Source: Candidatus Obscuribacter sp.
Lineage (GTDB): Bacteria > Cyanobacteriota > Vampirovibrionia > Obscuribacterales > Obscuribacteraceae
Assembly (NCBI GenBank): GCA_016712465.1
Contig: JADJQZ010000001.1
Span: 62,001-126,000, forward strand
Length of the DNA: 64,000 bases
Direction of reading: 5' to 3'
Below the pieces are notes generated by a model. The model was not told the origin of the DNA and did no database searches. It was given only the letters and a program-made list of their open reading frames with translations. The first letter of the stretch is position 1; each line of letters starts with the position of its first letter. Positions 36,099 through 45,201 of the stretch are shown piece after piece. Position numbers and translations under genes: made by a program.

Positions 36099-37154
36099 TT
36101 AAGGGGGCTGTCCTTTCCTGAAGCGGGATACGAAGTTCCAGGTTTCATTTGTGGCGTTGATGGAGGCTTCCTTATCTCCGAGACCTCCGTACCAGGAGTG
36201 GTTCACTTCATTATTCAACCACATAAGTTTGACTTCGCCGGGCTGACCAGGAATCTTTGAGGTCAGCTCTCTTACCAGACCATTGTGCTTGACTCGCCTG
36301 GCCGTATCCAGCGGATTTTCCGTAATGCCGTTCATGTTGCGGTAATAATTGCTTGTGTAATCTTCCGATTGCATTCTCAGCCCAAGCAGACGACCATCCG
36401 GCGGTACGGTCGGGTCAACCACGGCCTGTATAGCCATAAATGGTAAGCCTTTGGCGCCTTTACCTTCGGCACCGCTCATCCAGCCCCCTACTTCGGCAGC
36501 GGCGGCGAAACGATTGGGCAACTCGTCGATAAGGCGGTGCAGGAAGCTGCCGCCCTGAGAATAGCCGATGGCATAGATGCGGGACTGATCGAGGGGGAAG
36601 TCTCTGGCTGTCTTATTTAGCAGGTGGTCTATAAATTTGACGTCATCCAGCTTGCTGAACCACCACTGGCCGTTATTCCAGCCGAAGTTTTGCTCTTGAT
36701 TGCCGGAAGGATAAATGACGATGACATTCTCATGGTCGGCCAGTTTACTAAAATCGGAGACCTGTTCAAAGCCTTTGCCGCCGTGTTCGCTGCCGCCCTG
36801 ACCAGTGTTGTAGCCGTAGCCGTGCAAGGCTAATATAACCGGCGGTGGGTTGAGAGGACTGTAGTTCTTGGGCACATGCAAGTAATATTCGCGCTCGACG
36901 CCGTCAATCATAATGGTTTTGCGAGTAGTCTCGCCGGCATCAGTGAGATGCAACGAGGGCAGATGCTCTGCTTCTTTCAGCCAGTCTCGCGTTTGTCCGA
37001 CTTTCATCGTATCGAGGGGGCTGGCCATATCTACCAGGGGCTTTTGCGGTTTGTCTTTCTCATTCTCCGCAACTGTATCCAGAGCAAGCGACAAAGACTG
37101 CGGCGATGCTTTCGTATCGTCACTTTCGGCGCTGTTTGAAGGTTTTCTAGTCAC
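36099..37154 (-). CDS. alpha/beta-hydrolase, PHB-depolymerase/feruloyl-esterase type
   Basis: 351 residues. YYLHVPKNYSPLNPPPVILALHGYG gives the oxyanion-hole strand, IYAIGYSQGGSF the nucleophile elbow (Ser199), VVDPTVPPDG a likely acid region and NHSWYGG the catalytic His. This is the layout of the LpqC/PHB-depolymerase esterase family. The first 60 residues are polar and there is no signal peptide, although relatives are usually exported. It heads a compact operon: esterase, LRR protein (zero-base gap) and LysM protein. Confidence 0.83.
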   Translation of the reverse strand: MTRKPSNSAESDDTKASPQSLSLALDTVAENEKDKPQKPLVDMASPLDTMKVGQTRDWLKEAEHLPSLHLTDAGETTRKTIMIDGVEREYYLHVPKNYSPLNPPPVILALHGYGYNTGQGGSEHGGKGFEQVSDFSKLADHENVIVIYPSGNQEQNFGWNNGQWWFSKLDDVKFIDHLLNKTARDFPLDQSRIYAIGYSQGGSFLHRLIDELPNRFAAAAEVGGWMSGAEGKGAKGLPFMAIQAVVDPTVPPDGRLLGLRMQSEDYTSNYYRNMNGITENPLDTARRVKHNGLVRELTSKIPGQPGEVKLMWLNNEVNHSWYGGLGDKEASINATNETWNFVSRFRKGQPP

Positions 37155-37768
37155 GGTGATGGCGGATTTGCATGCAGTCGAGTTCTCTCATTATTCCCGG
37201 TTGAGTTTTCGCTAAACTGTGCGCTGTCGCCGTTCTTGATGTCATGGACGGCTGTCAGTTTGGCGAGAGGAACAAGCAGAAGCCGCGCTAAAGACAATTT
37301 TGGGCGGTAAATTCGTCACTCTGCCAGGAGCAGGCGCTCAGAAAAGAAAGAGCGCATTGCTTACCTGTGGAGCACGTTGGCAAGTGCAGGTAGTGGGCCG
37401 ATTTACTTGGGGGGGGGGCTGGGTCAGCGCCAGCTTTCACCTGAATAGTTGAGCTTTGCAGCAAATCGACAAACAAAAGGAATTGTTGATTTGGCGGAAG
37501 TAGGCGCTCATCCTATTCGAATCGTTAGATAGCGCCAATTTGCCGACCGGTTGCAAAGCTGGTTTACAAGCATTCTATCGCCGATGGTCAGGTGGTCACC
37601 ATCTTCATTCGTATCAACAGCGACCCTTCCAAACACTTACCCGGTAAGTAACTACAAGCAAGCAATCAGCTCGGCTTTGCCGTTCTGATTTTTGCTGCCC
37701 GTTAACAGATACTGATGGATAGACATTAACCAATCCAACCCTCCATAAACCTTGAAAAAGGAAACCAT
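37155..37768. other. intergenic, 614 bp, upstream of the large secreted gene
   Basis: Holds a run of ten G (37409-37418) and a stretch 37529-37651 that reads as coding (AKLVYKHSIADGQVVT, then FIRINSDPSKHLPGK and TAA 37649-37651) but has no start codon, so it may be the remnant of a lost gene. Confidence 0.45.
37409..37418. repeat. homopolymer, ten G
   Basis: Ten consecutive G on the plus strand, 350 bases before the start of the 990-aa secreted protein. Runs of this length slip during replication. Confidence 0.85.
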
Positions 37769-40741
37769 ATGAAACCAAGAAAACGATGGCTAAGCTTAGC
37801 CGTCACCCCGTTCGCGTTAGCCTTGCTGGCTTACGCTCAACTAGCGCATGCCGCCCCATATGTCGGCGACTGCGCAGGTATCCCCAACCACGTTACCGGT
37901 GACGCAACTGTTTCTGACACGGCCTGTGTTATCGACACCGGCGCCACTCTCATTGTAGACGGCACTCTCACAATCGATGCCACTTCCGTCGATGTGAAGT
38001 CTGAGATTCAGAGCGTCGGCAAAGTCACCATTAGAACAAACGGTGGCGGCGAGCTGAAGCTCAGAAAGAAGGCATCAAGCCAGAACAGCGATATTTTGCT
38101 GCAATCTCCGCAGAACAGAATTGAGACCAAGGCTCTTGAAACCGGCAATTCGGTGCAAGTCGATGCCGGTCTTAACGGCGCGGAAGGTGCGACCTGGGAC
38201 ATCCAAATTGACGGACCGATTGTTGCCAGTAAACTGCAGGCAGTGCCGCAAGACCCGAGCGTTCACTCCAATGTGCTCCTGCGGGCAGTAGGTCCTATTA
38301 GCACTAAAACCATTCGCACAGATGGCGGTCTGGGGGCTGCCAGTGTCAAGATGGGCGGCATCCAGATAGAAGCTTACCGAAACGGTGGCATAGCAGCCGA
38401 CACGGCTGAATTTGTCATCGGCAGTGCCGGTGCTCTTAACGGGGTGAACGGCGACCTCATCACTCACACCACCATTGGAGGGGGAACAGACCCGGTCTTC
38501 ATGCAAGGCGGTGTGTATATCACCATGGGAGGACGGTTCAGTACAGGCAGCATTCGCGTGGTTGACATGGCCGCAATCAAAGTGCGGGCCACTCAGTCTC
38601 GTGCCGGCATGATACTCATGAACTCCAACCTGGGAACCATTTATCTGCCCACGGGTACGCTCAATGTAAACGGCGACATGACCAACAATCAGGGCGCCGG
38701 CATGATAATTTTGCTGGCCAAAACTCTAGACGTACAGCCAGGCACGATTATCTCAAACAACCAGAGTGAGACGGCACCCGGAATGGGGCACCAGATCTTT
38801 ATCTGCGTAGAGAAGGTCAAGTATCGTGGTGATGGTACGAACGGGCTCAAAATTCTCAACGACGGCAATGGCTACCCCGGTTACTTTTCTCTGGTAAACA
38901 TCTCGCCACAGGGCTATCTTGTGCCGACCGGTCTTACGTCTGACGTCAATCGGATGCCCTGGAATTTCACATTCAGTTCTGCTGAGCTGGCTAAGGATGG
39001 ACCGCTGACCATTGACGGCACTGAGGGAAATGCTCCAATCGTTTTGCGTGCCGACGGGAACACCGCAGCAGTCAATGTTTCCGGGTATCCAGTCGCATTC
39101 GATGGAGGTGATGTAACCATGCGCTCACGCGGGCAGACTCTCCACCGTATCAATGTTGGCTTCTTTGGCACGGTCAACGGTACCAGGGAGGGACTGACGG
39201 TCAACAACTCCGGTAATTGGATATTAGATGCCAACGCTGAGCTTGGTCAGACAGCAGCGGCTGGTGGTATCGTGCAGATTTTTGCTGACAAAACAACCTT
39301 TAGAGCTCCAATTCAACGCATACAGGCAGAAGGTCCGGCAACTGGGGATGGTGACGGTGGAACTATCTATTTCAAAGCAAGCTTTACTGAACTAGCAGAT
39401 ACTGCCAAAGCTCAGTTTGAGGCCAATGCTGCTGCTGTTGGTCATGGAAATGCTGTTTTGAAACCACTGACTGATCTCAATGGGCACGCCATAACTTTTG
39501 ATACAAAGGAAGCTAAATCTGGTGATGCACCGTTGCTTGTTTTGGGCAGTGCCGATTTTAGTTTCTCTGCCAACGGAGGTAAAAGTGGCGGTAATGCAGG
39601 TTCCATCAAAATTACAACCACTAAGAATGCGAGAGTTCGCAACCAGGAAGCTGTAGTTTCAGCAGTTTCAAATGGGGATTCCGGCAATGGCGGTGCTGTG
39701 CAGATCAATGCGGATAAGTTCCGCTTTCTGTCTCCTACTCAACAAGGAGATTTGTATAAGGTCTCCATCCAGACCTCTGCCCTGTCGTCGCTAGGCGAAG
39801 GTGGCCGAGTTGAACTCAAGGCTGCTTCAAGCGGAACAACGCTTAATGCCAACAGTCAACCCACCTTGGGTCCTATCAATGTAAATGCATTGATTAAGGT
39901 TCAACCATCAGGAAATAGTGCTTCCTTTCTGGGTTCGATTGAGATAAATAGCATTACGTGCCAACAGTTTAGTTCCGGTTTGAATGTTTATCCGAGGACA
40001 TTTTGGAACTGTGTAAATCCAGCAAGCCCAACCGGTGAAGAGGCTCTGGTGGCAGACGGTGCCAATAGCCTTCCAGGCAACCTGAAACCGCTCCTTGAAC
40101 AAACCCTGGTTGGACTTTCGAATGATAATCGGACAGTTCAAATTTATGCGATGGACAATATTGCTTCGTTCTTGTCCTTTTTCAATTCTTTGGCACCAGC
40201 TTCCGGGACTTTGGGCGTCTACGGGATCGGCAAGAATTCATTCAGAGTTGCCTCCTCGTTTATTCGGGTCCAAACTGCAGGAGGCCTGGTCAATGCACGG
40301 GATGCTTCAAATAGTCAGACAATAGTTGCCGGCACTATGGTTCATGAACTGGGTCACCACTTTGACTATATTTGGGGTAATCCATCTGCCAGGCTTCCTT
40401 TTGCGTTGCCAAAGAATGATCCTCCTGCTCCGAACCATGTAGAATCAGACTTCAGCAGACTAATTAATTCTGGTAGTTGCGCAAACGCATTTACGGCGCA
40501 AACATGCGCTAATCCACCTGCGGGGAATAATAACTTTGAGAGATACCAAACTCTTAAGTTTTCCACAGATCCTGTCGAACTGTTTCCATATGTTTTCGAG
40601 AACCTTATCAGAGCAACTACAGGAAATCCTCCGGCTTACTCAGTGAATCCTGACCTTGAGAGTGTTATTTCTAGCCAGTTTCTAGACATGTCGAACTTCA
40701 TCCAGGGGCTAATCAATCAACCGCCTCCTTCAGTTAACTAA
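37769..40741 (+). CDS. large secreted protein with C-terminal zinc-protease motif
   Basis: 990 residues. The signal peptide LAVTPFALALLAYAQLAHAAP is followed by about 700 residues of Gly/Asn/Thr-rich beta-strand repeats of filamentous-adhesin or beta-helix style (VNNSGNWILDANAELG, GNAGSIKITTTKNARV, GNGGAVQINADKFR). The last 200 residues differ and include MVHELGHHFDYIWG with the HExxH zinc site at 859-863, plus a downstream ELFPYVFENLIR segment. A surface stalk carrying a protease head is likely. G+C drops in the second half of the gene, which suggests a mosaic. The start has AAAGGA upstream, and a terminator follows. Confidence 0.82.
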   Translation: MKPRKRWLSLAVTPFALALLAYAQLAHAAPYVGDCAGIPNHVTGDATVSDTACVIDTGATLIVDGTLTIDATSVDVKSEIQSVGKVTIRTNGGGELKLRKKASSQNSDILLQSPQNRIETKALETGNSVQVDAGLNGAEGATWDIQIDGPIVASKLQAVPQDPSVHSNVLLRAVGPISTKTIRTDGGLGAASVKMGGIQIEAYRNGGIAADTAEFVIGSAGALNGVNGDLITHTTIGGGTDPVFMQGGVYITMGGRFSTGSIRVVDMAAIKVRATQSRAGMILMNSNLGTIYLPTGTLNVNGDMTNNQGAGMIILLAKTLDVQPGTIISNNQSETAPGMGHQIFICVEKVKYRGDGTNGLKILNDGNGYPGYFSLVNISPQGYLVPTGLTSDVNRMPWNFTFSSAELAKDGPLTIDGTEGNAPIVLRADGNTAAVNVSGYPVAFDGGDVTMRSRGQTLHRINVGFFGTVNGTREGLTVNNSGNWILDANAELGQTAAAGGIVQIFADKTTFRAPIQRIQAEGPATGDGDGGTIYFKASFTELADTAKAQFEANAAAVGHGNAVLKPLTDLNGHAITFDTKEAKSGDAPLLVLGSADFSFSANGGKSGGNAGSIKITTTKNARVRNQEAVVSAVSNGDSGNGGAVQINADKFRFLSPTQQGDLYKVSIQTSALSSLGEGGRVELKAASSGTTLNANSQPTLGPINVNALIKVQPSGNSASFLGSIEINSITCQQFSSGLNVYPRTFWNCVNPASPTGEEALVADGANSLPGNLKPLLEQTLVGLSNDNRTVQIYAMDNIASFLSFFNSLAPASGTLGVYGIGKNSFRVASSFIRVQTAGGLVNARDASNSQTIVAGTMVHELGHHFDYIWGNPSARLPFALPKNDPPAPNHVESDFSRLINSGSCANAFTAQTCANPPAGNNNFERYQTLKFSTDPVELFPYVFENLIRATTGNPPAYSVNPDLESVISSQFLDMSNFIQGLINQPPPSVN

Positions 40742-40766
40742 CCAAAGCTAAGTAAACTACTAAGCT

Positions 40767-41288
40767 TTATCTTGTGACGGATTGCCATTCTTGAATGGTA
40801 ATCCGTTTTGCTCTCAGTCTGTATTTATCTACCTTGTTGTTTTCAAATACAACGTCAATGTACACGTCTTCTGGGTTGTCGTTAAAACTTGAAAGTTTGT
40901 AGCTTACTCGCGGTCCAGTCGTTGGGACCGGCTCTGACTGCCATAGCGCATCAGCTTGCTGTCTTGTTATGATCGCGATATTGGGAATAGGCCCATAAAG
41001 AAATCCATCTGGATTCAAAACTGCTTTCCCATTTTCTGAAATACGAATTAATGCCACACAGCAACGGCTTTCCGGCCGCCTCACCCAAATGTCGTTGTGG
41101 AGTATATATTCCCGCTGACCACAATCAGAAATGTCTTGAGGTGGCTTTGCCAAAATACTGTCTGGAAGGATGCAATGGGAACGAAGTTTTTGAATTTCTT
41201 CCGCTGTGGTCTTGCTTCCTTCTGCAAAGGCACTCGAAAGGCTCATGTATAGCAGCATCACAAGAAAAAAGACTCTTAAATAGGACAT
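40767..41288 (-). CDS. secreted hypothetical protein, 173 aa
   Basis: ATG 41288 is selected because it begins a signal peptide (MSYLRVFFLVMLLYMSLSSAFA); the longer frame has no ribosome binding site. The mature part has four Cys (SHCILPD, SDCGQ, RCCVALIR) that could form disulfides. No family is recognised. It is convergent with the 990-aa gene, and its last codons lie in the shared hairpin at 40777-40806. Confidence 0.65.
   Translation of the reverse strand: MSYLRVFFLVMLLYMSLSSAFAEGSKTTAEEIQKLRSHCILPDSILAKPPQDISDCGQREYILHNDIWVRRPESRCCVALIRISENGKAVLNPDGFLYGPIPNIAIITRQQADALWQSEPVPTTGPRVSYKLSSFNDNPEDVYIDVVFENNKVDKYRLRAKRITIQEWQSVTR
40777..40810 (+). terminator. intrinsic terminator overlapping a convergent gene end
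   Basis: A 14-bp stem pairs ACGGATTGCCATTC (40777-40790) with 40793-40806, with one G-U pair, then TTTTG. It ends the large secreted gene and encodes the C-terminus of the opposite gene. Confidence 0.75.
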
Positions 41289-41553
41289 AGGTGTTTGCCG
41301 GCTGACCAAGTGGAGAACTTTTCTAGTATAGGGTATCTTGAAGAGAGCGTTTCTCTCACTCCTTGCAATTAATCTATCAGTAGGCTCAGCTGCAAATACC
41401 CAACCCAATATCCAAGAAGGAATCGGTATTTTGAGCAGGTTGGCGCGAGAAAGCATCTACTATATGCAGGCGTAAAAATTTAATTTTTGAGAAAGTGAGA
41501 TACAGGTGGGTAGCTTCTTGCAAATGAGCTACCCGCCTGATTTGTCCGCATCT

Positions 41554-41748
41554 CTAAGTGAAGAGTCCGGCCAGCCACATGTAGATTGAATAAATGGCAA
41601 AGCAGGCTGCCAAAAAGGTAATGCCTATTCCTATACAGGTGCACCAGTATTCTGATACTTCCTTTGCGCAGGTTCCGAAGGCTCCGGTCAGTCCGAGGAT
41701 CATGAGCAGAGGAAACTTGCAGTAAAGTAGAAACCAAAAGAAACTCAT
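41554..41748 (-). CDS. small membrane protein, 64 aa
   Basis: ATG 41748 follows GGAG. Two membrane segments (about 3-23 and 40-60) are joined by a Cys-containing loop (FGTCAKEVSEYWCTC). Last gene of the minus-strand mini-gene array. Family unknown. Confidence 0.65.
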   Translation of the reverse strand: MSFFWFLLYCKFPLLMILGLTGAFGTCAKEVSEYWCTCIGIGITFLAACFAIYSIYMWLAGLFT

Positions 41749-41783
41749 ATCTATCTCCGTGAGAATTTGCCCAGGGCTTGGGA

Positions 41784-41809
41784 AGACCGGCTCGTATTCA
41801 AGCCGGTCT
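41784..41809 (-). other. mini-gene array spacer hairpin 1
   Basis: A perfect 9-bp stem pairs AGACCGGCT (41784-41792) with 41801-41809. It lies between the 64-aa and 194-aa genes and has no T-run. Confidence 0.6.
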
Positions 41810-41894
41810 GCGAAGCAGTTGGGTAGATACAAAAGTCACCGGCGGTAGTGTCGGTGGGTGTTTGTTTTGTCTTTTGAGGTTTGTGCAAAGCCGC

Positions 41895-42479
41895 TTAAGC
41901 TGCTCCTCGCAGTAAGTCTTCATCGCTATGGACAGCTTCGGGGCGATATTGCAGACCGATTGCGTACATCTGGTTTTCATCGTCGCCGACCCTGAAAATT
42001 TCCTGCCACTCGTGAAAGCGGCTGCCGCGACTGACCGGGCGCAACTTGATTGCTCCCTCGTTAATACGCATTTCCACGATTGGCAAATGCGCAGCCAGTT
42101 CACGAATCAAGCCATGGCGTGGGGCAAGCGCTGATGACGCTGTCTGGAAGATGGGGTCGGCAGAGAGCCTGCTGACAAAACCCATCTGTGCACGGCTAGT
42201 GATGCCGAACTGCACTACACGCAGGTTGTGCTCCATGTACTGGCTGGCAATTGCCTTGGCCAGCGCGAAGTAGAAGTTATTCAGATCTTCTGCATCCAGC
42301 TTCGGATCGAAATCCTGACACAGGGCTGTCGTCCAAAAGAGGGCGGCGGCTCTGACGACGGCGCTGTTCTGTACTTCTTCGAGGGCTTTCGCCTTACTTT
42401 CACGGCGCACTTTGCAGATGCAGTATGGCAATCCAACGGCGAACAAAGGCAAGGCAAATAGGGTGGTTAAAATATTCAT
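41895..42479 (-). CDS. membrane-anchored hypothetical protein, 194 aa
   Basis: ATG 42479 overlaps the stop of the upstream gene (ATGA), so translation is coupled. One N-terminal membrane helix (MNILTTLFALPLFAVGLPYC) is followed by a soluble region with WTTALCQDFDPKLDAED and a beta-rich middle. Function unknown. Its tight link to the 156-aa protein suggests a common job at the membrane. Confidence 0.68.
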   Translation of the reverse strand: MNILTTLFALPLFAVGLPYCICKVRRESKAKALEEVQNSAVVRAAALFWTTALCQDFDPKLDAEDLNNFYFALAKAIASQYMEHNLRVVQFGITSRAQMGFVSRLSADPIFQTASSALAPRHGLIRELAAHLPIVEMRINEGAIKLRPVSRGSRFHEWQEIFRVGDDENQMYAIGLQYRPEAVHSDEDLLRGAA

Positions 42480-42946
42480 TGGCGGCACTCCCCCGACTCG
42501 TCTGCAGGCGCTTCTCCCAGGATGACTAGCCGGGTATCCATAGTCGTTTGTTTGTAGCATTCAAGGAATTGTTCGTCGGCCCACTGGGCTTCGACGATCA
42601 AAGTTGCGGTGGGGCCGAGCGTCCTGCTGATGATTTGCAGTGCTTGCACCCAGCCTGCCGGTGCATCCTCCGTGTTCAAAACTGCGCTCAGGTCAGGTGT
42701 GTGCAGGGTTTGGATGGGGGTAGTGAAAGAATGATCCAGACCGGCAAATTGACGCAGCGCCGCACCGATTTGCCCTTCCGCCCGAATGCATTTGAAGCTG
42801 TTTTCTTCCAGAATGCGCACAATTGCCGCAAGAAGAGCATCATTTCCAGCCGGAATATAGGCAATGTTGCTCTCATGTTGATTGCTCTCGGCAACACTCT
42901 GGGCGTAGTAATATGCCAGGTTTTTAAGGTTGGTTTCATCTGCCAT
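42476..42946 (-). CDS. unrecognised soluble protein, 156 aa
   Basis: ATG 42946 begins MADETNLKNLAYYYAQSVAE; GGAGAAAG lies upstream. The protein is acidic, with a VRILEENSFKCIRAEGQ region and a long central loop. No motif is recognised. It overlaps the next gene by 4 bases. Confidence 0.65.
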   Translation of the reverse strand: MADETNLKNLAYYYAQSVAESNQHESNIAYIPAGNDALLAAIVRILEENSFKCIRAEGQIGAALRQFAGLDHSFTTPIQTLHTPDLSAVLNTEDAPAGWVQALQIISRTLGPTATLIVEAQWADEQFLECYKQTTMDTRLVILGEAPADESGECRQ

Positions 42947-42975
42947 AAGGCTTTCTCCGTATAGCTTTATAAAAG

Positions 42976-43019
42976 TGTTTCAGGCAGGTGCAAACCAGAG
43001 GTTCGCCCTGCCTGAAACA
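42976..43019 (-). other. mini-gene array spacer hairpin 2
   Basis: A perfect 13-bp stem pairs TGTTTCAGGCAGG (42976-42988) with 43007-43019, 41 bases after the stop of the 146-aa gene. On the minus strand CTTTTA follows, so it may terminate. Confidence 0.65.
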
Positions 43020-43059
43020 GTTAGACCGTGCCTACTGCACAGTCTCAAACTTCCTGTTG

Positions 43060-43500
43060 TTACTGGGGAGAGCTCTCCTTCCAGCTCACATAGAGGTAAA
43101 GAACACGTTGCCCCGGGGAACTTCCCGATTTCATGAAGAGTAGTCTGATCTTCAAGTTGGTTTGATTGGCCCAGCGGCACAGGCCCCTGGCAATAACTCC
43201 GTCATGACAGAGCGGATGCCGGAAGATTCTATGCAGTTCACTTTGCGGAGTGCTGTCCAGGGTTTCTTTGCTAATTTGAGGGCAGAAACAATTGAGGGCG
43301 GCAACTCCTTCGGAACCGACGAAGATAAGGACTTCCTTGCTGCCGCTCTTAGCAGCTTCGGCCACTTTCGCCCGGGCGGACTCGACGGCGCTTGCGCATG
43401 ATGGATCGCTTTCTTCGTCGAGGTCTATTTCGAACTGGGCCTCAACCTCGGCTTTGACTTGTTCGCGCAGTGCTTCAGTATCAGCTTGCCAGGCTTGCAA
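43060..43500 (-). CDS. unrecognised soluble protein, about 146 aa
   Basis: No ATG is in frame near the start; TTG 43500 is the best candidate, 16 bases past the stop of the 196-aa gene. The first half is acidic and helical (ALREQVKAEVEAQFEIDLDE). The second half has Cys/His-rich CFCPQ and HPLCHDGVIARGLC stretches and a beta-rich end. Family unknown. The exact start is uncertain. Confidence 0.6.
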   Translation of the reverse strand: MQAWQADTEALREQVKAEVEAQFEIDLDEESDPSCASAVESARAKVAEAAKSGSKEVLIFVGSEGVAALNCFCPQISKETLDSTPQSELHRIFRHPLCHDGVIARGLCRWANQTNLKIRLLFMKSGSSPGQRVLYLYVSWKESSPQ

Positions 43501-43516
43501 CTGTTCCAGGTTGAAC

Positions 43517-44107
43517 TCACCATCTGCATAAGAGGGTAAGGGGCCCAGCCTGAAAGCAGTGATTGAAGAGCGGGTGCTCGGGTAGTCCCAATAGCTTGTC
43601 GAAGTGTTCTTTCTGCCAGCGGATCATGAGGGTGCAAGCCTTTTTGCCGTTGTCTCTGAAAATCTTGTCGAAGCCCGGGCGCAGATCGTTTTTCAGGCAG
43701 TATTGATATAGCTTTTGTGCTTCTTCACTCAACCAGTCGGGGTTCATCTCTCTGGCAAACTTGGATTGCCGCCAGCCGGGAAAAGCAAAGCCCAGAGACT
43801 CTCCTTCATGGAGTGTGCACAAGTTCAGATAACGTGATTTGTCGTCCGGGTTTGACGGAAAAGCTTTTCCACTGCCTTCCGTGAGGGTTCTCACTTTCCT
43901 GTCTATGGCGCAGTTCATCGAGAAATTACTGTACTCCACCGGCAGGTGGCTTCCTACCAGCCAGGCCGGTAGTTCTTGCATGATTTCATCGGCGCTTCTC
44001 GGGAAGGGGTTACGCCTTCTAGCAAGCAGTCGAAATTGATGCTTGACGAGGGAATGGGGAACGTAGAATTTCATTGCAGCGACTAGTTCGCGGGATATTT
44101 TGCTCAT
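43517..44107 (-). CDS. unrecognised soluble protein, 196 aa
   Basis: ATG 44107 is preceded by GGAG at 8 bases, so it is preferred to ATG 44128. Basic N-terminal half (VKHQFRLLARRRNPFPRSAD), then a Trp-rich middle (WLVGSHL, FPGWRQSKFAREMNPDWLSEE). No motif known to me. Confidence 0.65.
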   Translation of the reverse strand: MSKISRELVAAMKFYVPHSLVKHQFRLLARRRNPFPRSADEIMQELPAWLVGSHLPVEYSNFSMNCAIDRKVRTLTEGSGKAFPSNPDDKSRYLNLCTLHEGESLGFAFPGWRQSKFAREMNPDWLSEEAQKLYQYCLKNDLRPGFDKIFRDNGKKACTLMIRWQKEHFDKLLGLPEHPLFNHCFQAGPLTLLCRW

Positions 44108-44150
44108 GTTTGTCTCCAGGGATTGCATGGTTAGGGCTCACAAGGAATGC

Positions 44151-44200
44151 CCCTGTCCGTCACGCAGGCGGGAACCGCCTGGTGAACGGCAATGGACAGC
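44151..44200 (-). other. mini-gene array spacer hairpin 3
   Basis: The core stem CAGGCGG (44165-44171) pairs with 44175-44181 over a 3-base loop. Further partial pairing outward (CTGTCC with GGACAG) gives a bulged stem of nearly 50 bases. Confidence 0.55.
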
Positions 44201-44254
44201 CGTCGCATTTGTATTGCGGAGGAAGGCTGTGCGCTCCGCATTTGTGGTTCTCGC

Positions 44255-44809
44255 TTAGGATGCGCTTCGGTCGATAGGAAAGATAAAGTAGAAGTCGCCC
44301 TCTCGCTGGTCGCTTTCCCGCTTGTTGTCCCATCCTGTTTGCTTTAACTCGGCAAGTAATATTTCGGCTGTGCCTGGTCGAAAATATTCGTCCTTGAAGG
44401 TAAAACGCTTTCCACCGCTTGCTGCAAGAGCTTCCATGAGCTTTTCGCGCGAAGCTTTCAGGTCTTCCGGCGATGGTGGTGCCAGGGTTTCAGGGCTGGG
44501 GAAGGGTGGTGGTGTATTGGGCTTCCTTCTTGCGCCCTCGCTCTTTTTCACAACCAGGATAGCCATATCTTCGCTCCAGACCGGCGAGAAGTATGCGCAG
44601 GGGAAGCCGTCGGCTATGATTTCGTGAGGATCGAAATGGACTATTCGTTGCGCCACCACCCAGAATTCGCATTCACCTTCCAGGCTTTCGGCTTGATGTT
44701 GAGAGTAAGCCCGGGCCCGCTCTATCCATGCTGGGAAGTGGGGGTCTGTTTGCGGATCTATCTGGTACCAATCCGGCCGGGAATCTGATTGACTGCTTTG
44801 CTGATTCAT
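44255..44809 (-). CDS. unrecognised soluble protein, 184 aa
   Basis: ATG 44809 follows GGAG. It begins MNQQSSQSDSRPDWYQIDPQ. A Pro-rich segment (NTPPPFPSPETLAPPSPEDL) near residue 110 separates two folded parts. The end has KRFTFKDEYFRPGTAE and FYFIFPID. Function unknown. Confidence 0.65.
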   Translation of the reverse strand: MNQQSSQSDSRPDWYQIDPQTDPHFPAWIERARAYSQHQAESLEGECEFWVVAQRIVHFDPHEIIADGFPCAYFSPVWSEDMAILVVKKSEGARRKPNTPPPFPSPETLAPPSPEDLKASREKLMEALAASGGKRFTFKDEYFRPGTAEILLAELKQTGWDNKRESDQREGDFYFIFPIDRSAS

Positions 44810-44825
44810 AGTTGGGTCTCCAGTG

Positions 44826-44859
44826 AGCCGCTGCCGGAATTGAATTTCCGACAACGGCT
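44826..44859 (-). other. mini-gene array spacer hairpin 4
   Basis: A 14-bp stem with two wobble or mismatched positions pairs AGCCGCTGCCGGAA (44826-44839) with 44846-44859, 27 bases after the stop of the 88-aa gene. Confidence 0.6.
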
Positions 44860-44886
44860 GAGTTAGGTGAGTTGGCTTTGCCGGGC

Positions 44887-45153
44887 TTAGTGGTCGCCGA
44901 TCTCACCGGACTTAGCCAGGCGAGAGTATTGGATGACCAGGTAGCAGCCGCCGGAAGACTTGTGTTCGTCTATCGAAAAACTCCACTCACGGTTCTCCGG
45001 ACGCAGTTGCATGGCTGCCGCTTCTACTTCATCGCGGCTGTAGCCACTGAGCCAGATTTTGGTTTCTTTGTTGGCGAACTGAGCCGCTACCTTGGCGATG
45101 ATTTCGTCGGTTTTAGCCTGGGCTTTGTCTTTTGCGATTTGAGACAGGTTCAT
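44887..45153 (-). CDS. small soluble protein, 88 aa
   Basis: ATG 45153 follows GAGG; an earlier frame start at 45198 lacks one. It begins MNLSQIAKDKAQAKTDEIIA. A helical charged front is followed by a beta-type end (EWSFSIDEHKSSGGCYLVIQYSR). Unrecognised. Confidence 0.65.
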   Translation of the reverse strand: MNLSQIAKDKAQAKTDEIIAKVAAQFANKETKIWLSGYSRDEVEAAAMQLRPENREWSFSIDEHKSSGGCYLVIQYSRLAKSGEIGDH

Positions 45154-45201
45154 TTGAGACCTCTTTGGGTTGTGGTTAGTGAAAGTGTGTTTCGTCAAAA
45201 T

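Noticed and set aside
42947..43059. Integron-type attC site in the mini-gene array
   Set aside because: A GTTAGAC occurs near the hairpin but no matching RYYYAAC on the other side, and the other spacers lack both; no integrase is present.
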